From positions 17,330 to 81,329 of the forward strand of contig CAVYPD010000006.1 in the NCBI GenBank assembly GCA_963770275.1: 64,000 nucleotides of DNA. The letters run 5' to 3'. Each line of letters opens with the position of its first letter. Positions within the stretch are counted from its first letter, which is position 1. Shown here piece by piece: positions 28,501 through 38,155 of the stretch. Below the pieces are notes generated by a model. That model searched no databases. It worked only from the letters and a program-made list of their open reading frames with translations, and had not been told where the DNA came from. Source of the stretch: Roseiarcus sp963770275. GTDB lineage: Bacteria > Pseudomonadota > Alphaproteobacteria > Rhizobiales > Beijerinckiaceae. The position numbers and the translations under genes are program-made.

Positions 28501-30668
28501 TTTGAACGCCGGCTGATCGCCGATCAGATCCGGTCCTATTCCGACCTGCTCGAGCGCGTCGACGGCGCCGACCGGCTCTCGCGCAAGCGCATCGAGCGGA
28601 TGAAGGAAGGGCTCGAAGAAGATCTTGAGCGGTTGAAGTCGCGCAAGGACGACATGCTGACCATCGCCGAGATCGGCGTTGACCAGCTGATCGTCGACGA
28701 AATGCAGGAGTTCCGCAAACTGTCGTTCGCCACCAACCAGACGACGCTGAAAGGCGTCGATCCGGAAGGCTCGCAGCGGGCTTGGGACCTGTACGTTAAG
28801 ACCCGTTTCATCGACGCCACGAGAAACCCCGGACGGGCGCTCGTCGCCGCCTCCGGCACGCCGATCACCAATTCGCTCGCCGAACTCTTCACCGTGCAGC
28901 GCTTCGTCCAGCCGGACGCCCTTCAGGAGCGCGGCATCCAGCAGTTCGACGCCTGGGCAGCCAATTTCGGGGAAACGAGGACCGAGCTCGAGCTCCAGCC
29001 GTCCGGCCTCTACAAGCCGGTCACTCGCTTCTGCGAGTTCGTCAATGTCCCCGACCTCATGGCGATCTATCGGATGTCGACCGACGTCGTTCTCAAGTCC
29101 GACCTCCGCCAATATCTGAAGCTGCCGACGATCGCGGGAGGGCGTCGGCAGATCGTCGCCGCGCCGGCGAGCGAAGCGTTCCTCTCCTACCAGCGTCATC
29201 TGGCCGAGCGGATCAAGGCGATCGAGCAACGGCCGAGGAAGCCGCAGAAGGGCGATGACATCCTGCTCTCGGTGATCACCGACGGCCGGCATGCCGCGAT
29301 CGACCTGCGCTTTGTCGACAGGCCGCTGACAACGAGCCCGACAACAAGCTCAACGCCCTGATCGACAACGTCCATCGCATCTGGGAACAAACAGCGAACA
29401 CTCGCTACACCCGGCTCGACGGCATTCCCTACGCCCTGCCCGGCGCGGCGCAGATGATCTTTTCCGACCTCGGCACGCTGGCGGCCGAAGAAACCCGTGG
29501 CTTCTCCGCCTATCGCTGGATCAAGGACTCCCTTGTCGCCCGCGGCGTGCCATCGGCTCAGATCGCCTTCATGCAGGACTACAAGAAGTCCTCGGCGAAA
29601 CAGCGCCTGTTCAACGCGGTCAATGGCGGCCAGGTCCGCGTGCTGATCGGCTCGTCCGAGACCATGGGCACCGGCGTCAATGCCCAGCGGCGCCTGAAAG
29701 CCCTCCACCATCTCGACGTGCCGTGGCTGCCCTCGCAGATCGAGCAGCGCGAGGGCCGGATCGAGCGGCAGGGCAACGAGAACGAGGAGATCGAGCTCTA
29801 CGCCTACGCGACGAAGCGCAGCGTCGACGCCACGGGCTGGCAGATCCTCGAGCGGAAAGCCCGCTTCATCGACGCAGCCATGTCGGGCGACCGGCGGTCC
29901 GGCGGATCGAGGACGCCGGATCGCAGGCCAACCAGTTCGCGCTCGCCAAGGCGATCGCCTCCGGCGACGAACGGCTCATGCGCAAGGCCGGCATCGCCTC
30001 GGAAATCGCTCGGCTCGAGCGCCTGCGCGACAGCCATTTCGACGACCAGTTCGCGATCCGACGCAAGATCGGCTTCGGCGAAAAGCAGTCTCGCCGATGC
30101 GACCCGAGGATCGAGGCGATCACCGCGGATCTCGCCCGACGAATGCCGACCCGCGGCGACGCCTTCGTAATGACGGTTGGCGACAGGCGCTCACCGAACG
30201 CAAGGCGGCGGGCGAGGCGCTGATTGGGTTCGCCGAAAACTGAAGCCCAAGAAGCCGGACGCGACCGCGCCGTCGGCGCGATCGGCGGCTTCACCATCGA
30301 GGCGAGGACCAACTATTTCGATGAACTCGAACTCGGCTCGCGCGCGCCTGCCGGTCCGACCCGATCGCCTACGAAAAGGACGTGACCCCGCTCGGCCTCG
30401 TCTCCCGCCTCGAATCGGCGCTCGGGCCGGTTCGAGGTGGAGCTCACCGAGGAGCGCCGCACCGTCACCGAAGTCTCCGGCTGGCTGCCAGGCTTCAAGG
30501 CCCGCCTCGGCGACGCCTTCCCGCATCAAGCCGGAGCTCGAGGAGAAGCGCGCCGAAATGGCGGAGCTCGAAGCCTCGCTCGCCGCGACCACCCGGGCGA
30601 CGCCGCACCGGCCGAGTCTCCCACCGCCGCCGCCGCCTGACCTATCGAGATATGGACGGCTGAGCTAG
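25547..30668 (+). CDS. Giant N6-adenine DNA methyltransferase-helicase protein, many frameshifts
   Basis: A single reading of about 1700 residues can be rebuilt. Order: unique N-terminus; Rossmann methylase with VLEPGCGTGLFF and the N6-adenine motif IGNPPFSD; a linker; superfamily-2 helicase with AHAVGAGKTF (Walker A), VDEMQEF (DEAH-like box), AASGTPITNS, and a C-terminal lobe with GSSETMGTGVNAQ and QREGRIERQGNENEE; then a charged coiled-coil tail. Similar proteins are carried by plasmids and phages and are thought to protect or modify incoming DNA. At least nine single-base shifts occur (near 26165, 27497, 27880, 27893, 28368, 29325, 29890, 30180 and later), several in homopolymers. As sequenced no full protein is made. 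The start ATG at 25547 follows a 207-base leader. Confidence 0.75.
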
Positions 30669-30717
30669 AATGGTCATTCAATTGCATTACACTGCTCGCC
30701 GAAATGGGAGCGCTTTC

Positions 30718-31021
30718 ATGGTCGCCAAGGCCTCGATGCAGACTCGGATCGACGCCGAAGTGAGAGATCGTGCGTCGGTCGTCCTGGAAAATATGGGCAT
30801 GACCATTTCCGATGCTGTCCGCATCTTGTTGACCCGCACGGCAAATGAGGGTGCGCTTCCCATCGAGCTCCTGAGCACCAGCGAGGCCCATGACGCATGG
30901 TTTCGGGCCAAGGTGCGTCAGGCGCTGGACGATGAGCGCCCGGACGTCGATGAAGACACGGTTGACGCGATTTTGCTGAACGCCGCGCCTCTGCGCTTCG
31001 GAAGGTTCAAAATCGATCGTG
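30718..31021 (+). CDS. RelB/DinJ-type antitoxin, one frameshift
   Basis: The N-terminus is a ribbon-helix-helix DNA-binding domain (MQTRIDAEVRDRASVVLEN, then GMTISDAVRILL), followed by a toxin-wrapping tail. A one-base loss near 30971 shifts the frame; reading on in the other frame gives DFAERRASALRKVQNRS and a TGA at 31019-31021 that overlaps the toxin GTG, the standard coupling of such pairs. GGGAG is 7 bases before the ATG. Antitoxins of this family neutralise a RelE/YafQ-like RNase and autoregulate the operon. Confidence 0.7.
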
Positions 31022-31300
31022 AGGCTCGTCTGGGCGCAACACGCACTGGCCGACCGCGACGCCATCTTCACACACATTGAAGCCGAAAGCCCACGCGGGG
31101 CGGTCAGCGTTGACGACGAAATTGTCGCCGCCGTGCGGCGCCTTCTGGAGTTTCCAGAGCGCGGCCGTTGGGACCCGGGAACTTGTCGTACCTCATACCC
31201 CCTTCATTGCCGTCTATAGCGTGACCGTCGACAGACTACGCATTTTGCGTATTTTGCACGGCGCTCAACTATGGCCAGACGACATTGCATCGGCTCGATC
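31019..31300 (+). CDS. RelE/ParE-type toxin, one frameshift, C-terminal limit uncertain
   Basis: Starts GTG at 31019 inside the antitoxin stop. MRLVWAQHALADRDAIFTHI is the typical first strand and helix, FPERGR the usual turn, and after a shift near 31162 TRELVVPHTPFIAVYSV and LRILRILHGAQLWPDD give the last strands. This final pattern is more ParE-like than RelE-like, so the target may be gyrase or ribosome-bound mRNA. As sequenced the toxin would be truncated. The frame continues past 31300 without family resemblance. Confidence 0.65.
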
Positions 31301-31508
31301 GTGCGCAGGGCGGAGCTCCATCGGAAGGGCGAGCAGTCCAGAAAGAGCCCGTCGAATATGGAGGGACGACGAGAGAGGCTCTGAAGCACAGGACGCCCGT
31401 CCGCCGCAAAGGGTGGGTTCGTCCCGCCGCTGCGCTAGGCGGTCCGAATCCCGGCGCTAAAACGCCGCCTTTGCCCCGGCCGGATCGCCCGCGCTCTCCT
31501 GGGTTTCG

Positions 31509-31530
31509 TCTTCGAGGAAATCCTCGAAGA
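31509..31530. promoter_or_regulatory. Perfect 10-bp hairpin before the ParB-like gene
   Basis: TCTTCGAGGA, two A, TCCTCGAAGA: a perfect inverted repeat ending about 21 bases before the ATG at 31552. ParB-family proteins often bind such palindromes, so it may be an operator or parS-like site; it could also act on the mRNA. Confidence 0.5.
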
Positions 31531-31551
31531 GCCGAAATCAGGAGAATTCAG

Positions 31552-33325
31552 ATGGAACTGCGACGCGTCGATCCCCAAATCCTCAAGGCGAACGCCCACA
31601 ACCCGCGCAAAATCCAGCCCGGCGAACATGTCCGACGCCGCGCTCGCCGCTAGCATCAAAGCCGTTGGCATCCTGCAGCCGCCCGCCACCACCGAGAAGA
31701 GTGGCGAGCTCACCATCGCCTACGGCGCCCGGCGAGTCCGCATCGCCATACAGATCGGCCTCCCCGAGATCGACGTCCTGGTCAAAGACCCCGACGAGAA
31801 CGACCAGATGCGGGCGGTGAGCGAAAACGTCGTCAGGGCCCCCATGGCCACGGTCGACCTCTGGCGCTCCATCGAGAGCCTCGCCTCCGAGAACTGGACC
31901 GAAGAGGCCATCGCCTCCGCCCTCGCCATTCCCGTCCGCCAGATCCGCAAGCTGCGGCTGCTTGCGACCGTCCATCCCGCCATCCTCGATCAGATCGGCG
32001 CGGGCGACATGCCACGAGAGCAGGAGCTTCGCACGATCGCCTCCGCCTCGCGCGAGGATCAGGCTGCCGTCTGGAAGAAGTTCAAACCCAAGAAGGGCGA
32101 GGGCGTCCTCTGGTGGCGGCTCTCCCAGGCGCTCGACAAGACCCGCTTCTTCGCCAGAGACGCCAAGTTTGGCGAAGACGAGCGCGCGGCATTCGGCATC
32201 GTCTGGCAGGAGGACCTGTTCGCGGAAGGGGACGAGGACAATCGCTTCACCGTCGATGGGGAGGCCTTCATGTCCGCTCAGCGTGCATGGCTCGACGCCC
32301 ACATGCCCAAGAACGGCGTCCTTCTCGACGTCGACGAATACGGCCGCGAAAAGCTGCCGCCAAAGGCTCAACCGACATGGACCAAGTCGAAAAAGGGCGA
32401 CACAGATCGGATTCGCGATCCGTCCCCGCGACGGAACGATCCACGAAGTCGTCTTCCGCGTGCCCGAACCGGAAGCCAAGAAAGGCAAGGACCGATCAAG
32501 CCGGCAACGACCAGGACGAGGCTCCAGCCCCGAAGAAGACCCGCCCCGAAATCACCCATAAGGGCGACGAGATCATCGGCGCGTTGCGCACCGAGGCGCT
32601 GGTCAAGAGTCTCGAAGTGAACGCCGTCGACGACGCGACCCTGATCGGGTTGCTCATCCTTGCCTTGAACGCCCGCAATGTCTCGATCCAGACACACGGT
32701 TCCGGGCATGCAACCCGCACAAAACTCGTTCAGTCGATCACCGAGGGCGGACGCCTCAGCCACGACGTCGAACGCCTGCGCGTCGTCGCGCGCCAGACGC
32801 TCGCCAATGTCCTCTCCTGCTCGCTCGGCCATGGCGATAGCGGCCTTCCTGCCCGGATCGCTGGCGACGCCATCGGCGCCGACGCTCACCTCGGCAACAT
32901 GGCGACCGAGGAATTCCTCAGTTGCCTCTCCAAGACGGCGATCGAACGAGTCGGATCGAGCCTGAACGTCCTGCCGCGCCAGCGCGTCAAGGACACCCGC
33001 GCCGCCGTCATCGCAGAAGCCGCCGGCTCGACCTACATCCACCCCGCAGCGCTGTTCGCCCTCTCCCAAGCCGAAATCGCTCACCACTCGGAAGCCCCGC
33101 GCGACTATTCGTGGGCTTACCGCGACACCGACGACGCATCGGACGAGACGACCGAGGAAGCGGATGGAGCCCCTGGCGCGGAGAATGATTCCCTCGGAGC
33201 CAGAGCCGGACGACGATCTCGACAACCTGAACTCGGACGAAAACGCGCATCTCGACGACGAAGATCCGCCGATCGTCCAGGAGCGCGCTCGCGCTCGGCG
33301 CCGCCACGCGGCGGCGGTCGAGTAG
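31552..33325 (+). CDS. ParB-like plasmid protein, about four frameshifts
   Basis: Rejoined it is about 590 residues. The N-terminal ParB/Srx-like domain reads LRRVDPQILKANAHNPRKIQ, ALAASIKAVGILQPP and a GARRVRIAIQIGLPEI segment with the GxRR signature; a helix-turn-helix part follows (ENWTEEAIASALAIPVRQIR). The long C-terminal half ends in an acidic stretch and ERARARRRHAAAVE. Shifts lie near 31620, 32400, 32495 and 33180. AGGAG precedes the ATG by 7 bases. No ParA partner is adjacent. Plasmid ParB relatives of this length are common in Hyphomicrobiales; partition or regulation is inferred. Confidence 0.7.
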
Positions 33326-33410
33326 CGGGACAATTCATCGCCATCGTCAGGAACGCGGGCGCCGCAACCCGGCGCCCGCGCTCGCACACGACCGACACAG
33401 GAGGCGCGTC

Positions 33411-33629
33411 ATGGCCCGAGCTGACGACCACTCCCGTCGCGCCCGCCGTGACGCCGCGGACGAACTTTGCGGGGTCGACCTCATCCTCGAATGCGAACGC
33501 GCCGCCAGCCGCCGCAATCCGCGCCACCGCGATCCGAAACGATGGAGCAAGACGGCCTGGCGCCGGTACCTGTACACGGCGGCACACGCACCGAGCCTCG
33601 TAGACTTAGAACGGCTTTACAACAAATAG
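33411..33629 (+). CDS. Small charged plasmid protein of unknown function
   Basis: 72 residues, ATG at 33411 with GGAGG four bases upstream. Arg-rich start (ARADDHSRRARRDAADELCG), then ECERAASRRNPRHRDPKRWS and a closing LYTAAHAPSLVDLERLYNK. No signal peptide or membrane segment. It follows the ParB-like gene by 85 bases and is closed by the terminator at 33652. Function unknown. Confidence 0.6.
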   Translation: MARADDHSRRARRDAADELCGVDLILECERAASRRNPRHRDPKRWSKTAWRRYLYTAAHAPSLVDLERLYNK

Positions 33630-33651
33630 TCCCGACTACCCATTAGCGCAG

Positions 33652-33688
33652 AAAAGCCCGCCCCATTTCCGGGAAGCGGGCTTTTTTT
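33652..33688. terminator. Bidirectional intrinsic terminator
   Basis: AAAAGCCCGC pairs with GCGGGCTTTT around a 14-base loop that can form a further CCC/GGG step, followed by seven T on the plus strand and TTTTC on the minus strand. It lies between convergent genes ending at 33629 (plus) and 33698 (minus). Confidence 0.85.
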
Positions 33689-33697
33689 GCCACCACT

Positions 33698-34165
33698 TCA
33701 ACGACTCTTATCCTCCGGAATGTCATGACCATCAGGGAACAGCCACGCCTTCGCACCAGGGTCGAGGTGAAACTGAATTCGATTCCGATCCCAGGACAAT
33801 TTGCACCCGCCCGTCGAACCTGGTTCCTTATAGAGTGGCCTTATGACGTCACGTGCAATCCACGCGAGCTGCCCATTAGCCCGAACAATACGGACGAACC
33901 CGTTTTGAACTTCTAAAGGCCACGCGACGTAAACCAAACCTGTCAGATTACCAAGCTTTTTCGAGTCAGCGCTGGCCTCTTGGAATATAGGCGGAAACCC
34001 TCTACCAGACCACGCGTCTTCACGCGTCAAGCCGAGCTTTTTCACATCAATGTTATAACACTGATATCCGGATAGATCCTCACTAGGTGATGTCGATCCT
34101 GCAATTGCATTGGCCGACAAGCAATGAGCGGCTAGAATTGCGGCGATTGTGAACCGTTTACGCAT
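33698..34165 (-). CDS. Secreted SH3-like protein
   Basis: 155 residues with a signal peptide (KRFTIAAILAAHCLSANAIA). The mature part has two Cys that could pair (near QCYN and GGCKLSW) and a segment GFVRIVRANGQLAWIARDVI that resembles a bacterial SH3 fold. AGGAGG is 7 bases before the ATG. It lies 12 bases after the true stop of the transglycosylase gene and ends in the terminator, so the two form an operon. A periplasmic cell-wall-related role is inferred from that. Confidence 0.6.
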   Translation of the reverse strand: MRKRFTIAAILAAHCLSANAIAGSTSPSEDLSGYQCYNIDVKKLGLTREDAWSGRGFPPIFQEASADSKKLGNLTGLVYVAWPLEVQNGFVRIVRANGQLAWIARDVIRPLYKEPGSTGGCKLSWDRNRIQFHLDPGAKAWLFPDGHDIPEDKSR

Positions 34166-34177
34166 GAGACTGCCTCC

Positions 34178-35061
34178 TTAATTTGAAAGAATGGACTGAT
34201 TTGCAGTCGCGGAACCAAGTTTAGTCACGACAGTCTGTCGCCATTGCCCAACCGTCGTGTTAGCGGTCAGTCCATTAGCTGCAAGCGAAGCGGGGGATAA
34301 GTTGATGATCGACTCAAGGTTATCCGAGTCATTTGCCTCGGCAACACGTGGACCGACGCTGCGCCAAACTGATAAACAGCTCGCGCATCGAGCACCGTTG
34401 GATCGCTTATGCCGGCGTTGTTCTGCAAGTTAATAGCGTCAGTTCGCAGTTCATACGCCGCAGCATACGCCTCCGTCGTCGGGTCCATCTGCCCAGCAAG
34501 ACCCGACACGATGCTTCCTGAAATTGCAGGGTCATATGCCACGGCGCCATTGATGTCCGCGGTGTAGGTCGAGTTGATCATCTGGAACGCGCCAGACGCA
34601 CTGCCGCCTCCCGACGCTCCCACGTTCTGGCAATTTGACTCCATCGCACACGTCGCTGCGAGCGCCGTCGCGCTCACGCCCATCGCGCCCGCCGCGTTGG
34701 CCGCAGCCGAACCCCAACTCTGCGACATCATCGTGTTGTAAGCGTCGCCGCTGCCGCCGCTGCTCCCGCTGCCGGCGCTCGTGCTCCCGTCGCCGCCGCC
34801 GGCGCCGGTGTCGACGCTTCCGGTCGACCCCCCGAGCAACGACCCGCCTCCAGTCGGAAACGAAAACGCCGGCAACCCGGGCTCCGAATAGGTCGGCTTA
34901 ACCTGAACCGGCAGCCCATTCGGAAGAACGACTTGCGGATCGGCATTCGCCGCTTGCGTCGCAAGCACTCCTGACGCCCCCGCAACCAACCATAGCCATC
35001 GACGCCCGCCAGGCGACGCTCGATTTTGCAAACAAACTCTTTTGCGCGATCTCGCAGACAT
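34178..35061 (-). CDS. Secreted lytic transglycosylase-like protein (SLT domain), one frameshift
   Basis: Signal peptide, then the mature start DPQVVLPNGLPVQVKPTYSE, a Gly/Ser-rich linker, and an SLT-type domain with the catalytic-Glu segment ATCAMESNCQN and SASGAFQMINSTY. A shift near 34355 replaces the end; the other frame gives VAEANDSDNLESIINLSPAS and stops at TAA 34178, just before the next gene's AGGAGG. The enzyme class cleaves peptidoglycan glycan strands, which conjugation systems use to cross the wall. AAGGAGG is 4 bases before the ATG at 35061. Its mature N-terminus is shared with the amidase-like protein at 35862-36579. Confidence 0.75.
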
Positions 35062-35100
35062 GAAGCCTCCTTACGATCAGAGGCCCCGATGGTCCGCGCC

Positions 35101-35117
35101 AATTGCGCGAACACGAA
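35101..35117 (-). promoter_or_regulatory. 17-base shared element before the SLT operon
   Basis: On the minus strand TTCGTGTTCGCGCAATT, 39 bases before the ATG at 35061. The core GTTCGCGC matches five other sites in front of mobile-element operons; the 3' end diverges here. An AATTTC tract precedes it. Confidence 0.5.
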
Positions 35118-35304
35118 ACGCCGAAATTCACGCCCCTCTTTCATCCCATCCGCAGGCCCGAAGATCGACGTTCAATGCACCCTCCCCGGCCGCGGGAGGC
35201 GGAACGGGTTGCGCGCTGGCTCTCGGGCCAGCGGAGGGCGGGCGGGCTTGGGGGGCGCTGGCGCGCGCGTCTCCGACGCGCATCCCCGAGACGCGAGGCT
35301 GCGA

Positions 35305-35327
35305 CGCTCGCTCACGCGTAGCGAGCG
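35305..35327. terminator. Hairpin in the 35062-35391 spacer
   Basis: CGCTCGCT, loop CACGCGT, AGCGAGCG: a perfect 8-bp stem downstream of the minus-strand gene ending at 35392. No T-run follows, so factor-independent termination is doubtful. The rest of the 330-base spacer has GC-rich repeats and no supported gene. Confidence 0.35.
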
Positions 35328-35391
35328 CGGCGACCGATCGAGCGCGGATACCGGCGAACCGCGACGGCGCGAGGGCGCCGCAGACGGCGCG

Positions 35392-35850
35392 TCAACGACC
35401 GGCCTCGTCAAGGACCACGCGCAAAGATTTCTGGTGAGGATAAATGATGTCGTTGATGAACCACTCGCCCGCGGCCGAATGGATCATCAGGAATTCGACC
35501 GACCGCTCCGACCCATCATGCAATGTCATTTTCGCCGCGACGCGGTTCGGCGCCTCCATCTTCGCGGAGACGGACTTGATCCCGCCGCCGTTCTGCTCGC
35601 CCGTCAGCGGATCGGCGTCGAACACCGGAAAGTCCTTGTTGTGTTTCATCGCCGCCGCCCACGCCTGGTTGAAGGCCGGCGAAAAATATCTGCGCATGAG
35701 CGGAGTCGGCGTGTTGTCGAAGATCGGACGCCAACCGCCATTGTTATCCAGCGCAGCCAGCGCCTTCACGAAGTCAATCGGAACGCTGTCGGCGGCAAAT
35801 GCGAGACCGGACAACATCGTCAAGATCAGAAGGGACAGAGCTTTCCGCAT
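35392..35850 (-). CDS. Secreted DUF3828-like protein
   Basis: 152 residues from ATG 35850 with GAGAGG 8 bases upstream. Signal peptide MRKALSLLILTMLSGLAFA. The mature part has FSPAFNQAWAAAMKHNKDFP and VFDADPLTGEQ, a DUF3828-like pattern, then an LRVVLDEAGR tail. The family is periplasmic and of unknown function. It lies 11 bases behind the amidase-like gene, hence one operon. Confidence 0.65.
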   Translation of the reverse strand: MRKALSLLILTMLSGLAFAADSVPIDFVKALAALDNNGGWRPIFDNTPTPLMRRYFSPAFNQAWAAAMKHNKDFPVFDADPLTGEQNGGGIKSVSAKMEAPNRVAAKMTLHDGSERSVEFLMIHSAAGEWFINDIIYPHQKSLRVVLDEAGR

Positions 35851-35861
35851 CACGAGACCTC

Positions 35862-36579
35862 TCACTTGATTGTATAATAGTGACTGCCGGCCTCGGCCGT
35901 GTTCCCACCCCATGAGCTCCACGGAATGGTGTGGATTGACGCGCCGCCGGACCCCGACCATTGATCGAGAATCTGAACGCCGCTCGCGTCCTGCCCAAGA
36001 TAAATGCCGGTATGACTGACGCCGGATGCGCCCCCCGGACTGTCCGGCGGACCGTAGGCGCCATCAAAGTTGAACGTCGCGATCGGCGTTCCCGGAGCAA
36101 TATCCGTCGCGCCCTCCACAAGCTCGCCCTGCTGCCACTGGCTCGAGGGAGGCAAGGACGAGTCGAAATCGCGCGTCAACGACACGCACTGCTCATTGGC
36201 CCCGTAGTAAGACCCGACGTACTGTTGATAGTCCGCCAACGTGGCCGCAGATGCTTCCGGTCCCGGAAGATCCTTGCGTTCCCGACGTTCCTTGCGTTCC
36301 GGTTGTTCCGGATCCGACGCCAGACTGGAGTGTCGCCCCTCCTTGGGGAAAGCTGAACGTCGGCAAGCCCGGCTCCGGATAGGTCGGTCGCACCTGAACC
36401 GGCAAGCCGCTCGGCGACACAACCTGCGGGTCGGCCCAGCTCTCGCCGCCCGCCACCGCAATCCCAAGCCCGACCGGCGCGATCAGAGGCCAAAGCCACT
36501 GAACCGATCGCCTCGCCTTCCGCTTGCCCGTCCTGGCGGCGCGCCGCCAGAGGACAGGCGACCGGCATCCCGTCGCCAT
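35862..36579 (-). CDS. Secreted NlpC/P60- or BPSL0067-like amidase, one frameshift
   Basis: Basic N-terminus and signal anchor (WLWPLIAPVGLGIAVAGG), mature start ADPQVVSPSGLPVQVRPTYP, a Gly/Thr linker, then after a shift near 36240 a domain beginning YQQYVGSYYGANEQCVSLTR and containing GVSHTGIYLG. The Cys of NEQC and His of SHTG fit a cysteine peptidase/amidase of the NlpC/P60 type; the assignment is from motif order, not a full match. It is first in an operon with the DUF3828-like gene. The 17-base shared element is 41 bases before the ATG. As sequenced only about 128 residues would be made. Confidence 0.65.
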
Positions 36580-36620
36580 GATCCATCTCCCTCGACTTCC
36601 TGAAAGTCAGGGTCGGGGAG

Positions 36621-36637
36621 AGCCGCGCGAACAGGAA
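36621..36637 (-). promoter_or_regulatory. 17-base shared element before the amidase operon
   Basis: Minus strand TTCCTGTTCGCGCGGCT, identical in all 17 bases to the plus-strand site at 43840-43856. A CGAAAAAA tract ends about 7 bases upstream of it. 41 bases separate it from the ATG at 36579. Confidence 0.6.
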
Positions 36638-36688
36638 TTGCTTTTTTCGAGACGCGCTGGCGGCGCCTCCCGAAGAGCGCGCTGCGCC

Positions 36689-37261
36689 CTATTGGGCGAG
36701 CGCCTTCTCAGCCGCGATCAGCGCGTTCATGTCGTCCTCGGCGTTCGAGGGCCGCCACGCCTCGCCGCGCTTGGCGAACTCGATCGCCCGCCCCGCGCCA
36801 TGGGCAGCCTGCGCGGCCTCATGCGCGACGATCTGAAGTCGCGCCGCCTCGACCGCCCAATAGTCCGCAGCCTCCTTCAGCGGCGCCAACCAATAGCCGC
36901 CCTCCATCTGCGCTTTGGCGAACTTCTCGTTGTCCGCGTCCGATCGCAGCGACGCCTGGCGCGCCTGAGCGCACGCGGCGACCGCGCGATCGACGAACGG
37001 CTTCAGGATCGCGTTCAATGCCGCCCGCCGCTCCTGTCGGTCGACGGGCAAGTCCATCGTCGCGATCCTCTCCGCCATCGCCCGATCGGCCTTCGCCCGC
37101 CCCTCCGGGTCCGGCGCGTCGAAACCGAACGCCTCGGCGATCAACTCGACCTCACGCGAATCCGGCGCAACATCGATCAGAAGATCGATCGAGGGCTTCG
37201 CGCGCAACTCGACCGGGAAGCGGATGACATTGCCGCCCAGGGTCAGGGTTTCGTAACGCAT
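36689..37261 (-). CDS. Conserved plasmid protein of unknown function
   Basis: 190 residues, no signal peptide. Starts MRYETLTLGGNVIRFPVELR; the middle is helical and Ala-rich (YWAVEAARLQIVAHEAAQAA), possibly a coiled coil. The ATG at 37261 has GGAG 6 bases upstream, and a sigma70-like promoter lies just before it. The frame remains open upstream but without natural composition. Function unknown; it is separated from the amidase operon by 109 bases. Confidence 0.6.
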   Translation of the reverse strand: MRYETLTLGGNVIRFPVELRAKPSIDLLIDVAPDSREVELIAEAFGFDAPDPEGRAKADRAMAERIATMDLPVDRQERRAALNAILKPFVDRAVAACAQARQASLRSDADNEKFAKAQMEGGYWLAPLKEAADYWAVEAARLQIVAHEAAQAAHGAGRAIEFAKRGEAWRPSNAEDDMNALIAAEKALAQ

Positions 37262-37290
37262 GGACAGCTCCAGATCGAACAAACCATGAA

Positions 37291-37320
37291 CAATTAGCAG
37301 CGCCCGCCTGCCCCCGTCAA
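37291..37320 (-). promoter_or_regulatory. Probable sigma70-type promoter
   Basis: On the minus strand TTGACG (37320-37315) and TAATTG (37296-37291) with an 18-base spacer, 30 bases before the ATG at 37261. Confidence 0.5.
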
Positions 37321-37471
37321 CACAAGATGTAGGGGTTTTGCGGAAGAAATGACAAAACTGAAGAAGAGAGCAAGCAGAGAACGCACAGGAAACCGGAATG
37401 GACGGGCTACGCGCCATGCCAGTGCGGTCCCTCGGGTTTCTGGGCGGCTATGAAGCCGGACAAGCCGCGCC

Positions 37472-37634
37472 GCAACGGCTCATGTTCGACGATTTTCCCC
37501 TTCGGCCTGAAGGCCGAATTCCTCGCGCGACAAAATCGCCTCCCTCCGCCGTCCTTCGCTCAACGCTTCGGCCCGCTCGTGCCTCGCGGGTGCTGGCCCG
37601 GCTCGCCCGACTTCCTTTGAGCCGCACCCGAGGG
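37472..37634 (+). repeat. Structured leader repeat, copy 1 (before ssb)
   Basis: Matches 39599-39794 in direct orientation. Core: CGATTTTCCCC, then the hairpin TTCGGCC-TGAA-GGCCGAA, TTCCTCGCGCGA, then CAAAATCG, so an outer CGATTTT/AAAATCG pair encloses the hairpin. After it both copies share CCTCCCTCCGCCGTCC and a later GAGCCGCACCCGAGGGA-like part. It ends about 50 bases before ssb. Confidence 0.65.
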
Positions 37635-37684
37635 ACCGACGGCATGAGCCGAAGGCCCGAGGAGATGGAAAGAGGAACGAAGCC

Positions 37685-38081
37685 ATGAACACGATTGCGG
37701 AATTCACGATCATCGGCCGGGTCGGCGAGATCAGGCAGGTCGGCACGACCCTGCGCGTCAACATCGCGTCGAGCTACAGCCGCAAGGACAATCGCGGCGA
37801 ATGGGTCGAGCGCACCCGTTGGAACGAAGTCACCGTCTTCGGCAAGTCCACCCGCGGCTACATCAAGCGTAACATCGTCAAGGGCGATCTCGTCTTCACC
37901 TCGGGCTCGATGGGCCAAACGAAGTGGGAGAAGGACGGAGAAACGTTCTACGGCGTCACACTCGCCGCCGAACGCCTCGAGCGCCTGTGCAAGGGCCCGA
38001 ACCACGGCGACGACAAGAACGATGAGCCGCAGGAGAGGCGGCAGGCGCCCGAGCGACAACTCGGACGACATCCCGTTCTGA
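37685..38081 (+). CDS. ssb: Single-stranded DNA-binding protein, one frameshift near the C-terminus
   Basis: About 131 residues when rejoined. The OB fold starts MNTIAEFTIIGRVGEI and contains RVNIASSYSRKDNRGEWVE, RTRWNEVTVFGK and KGDLVFTSGSM. In the first frame the stop is missed and translation would run into the next gene. One base earlier, between about 38010 and 38045, the alternative frame ends PSDNSDDIPF and TGA at 38081, the classic acidic SSB tip that recruits repair and replication proteins. I therefore place the real end there. Plasmid Ssb supports replication and transfer of ssDNA. Confidence 0.85.
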
Positions 38082-38155
38082 TTGCTCACCCCGAACCGGG
38101 GAGGCCTCGGCCTCCCCGCCTTTCTCACTGCCCTATCGGAGACGAACGCCAATCC

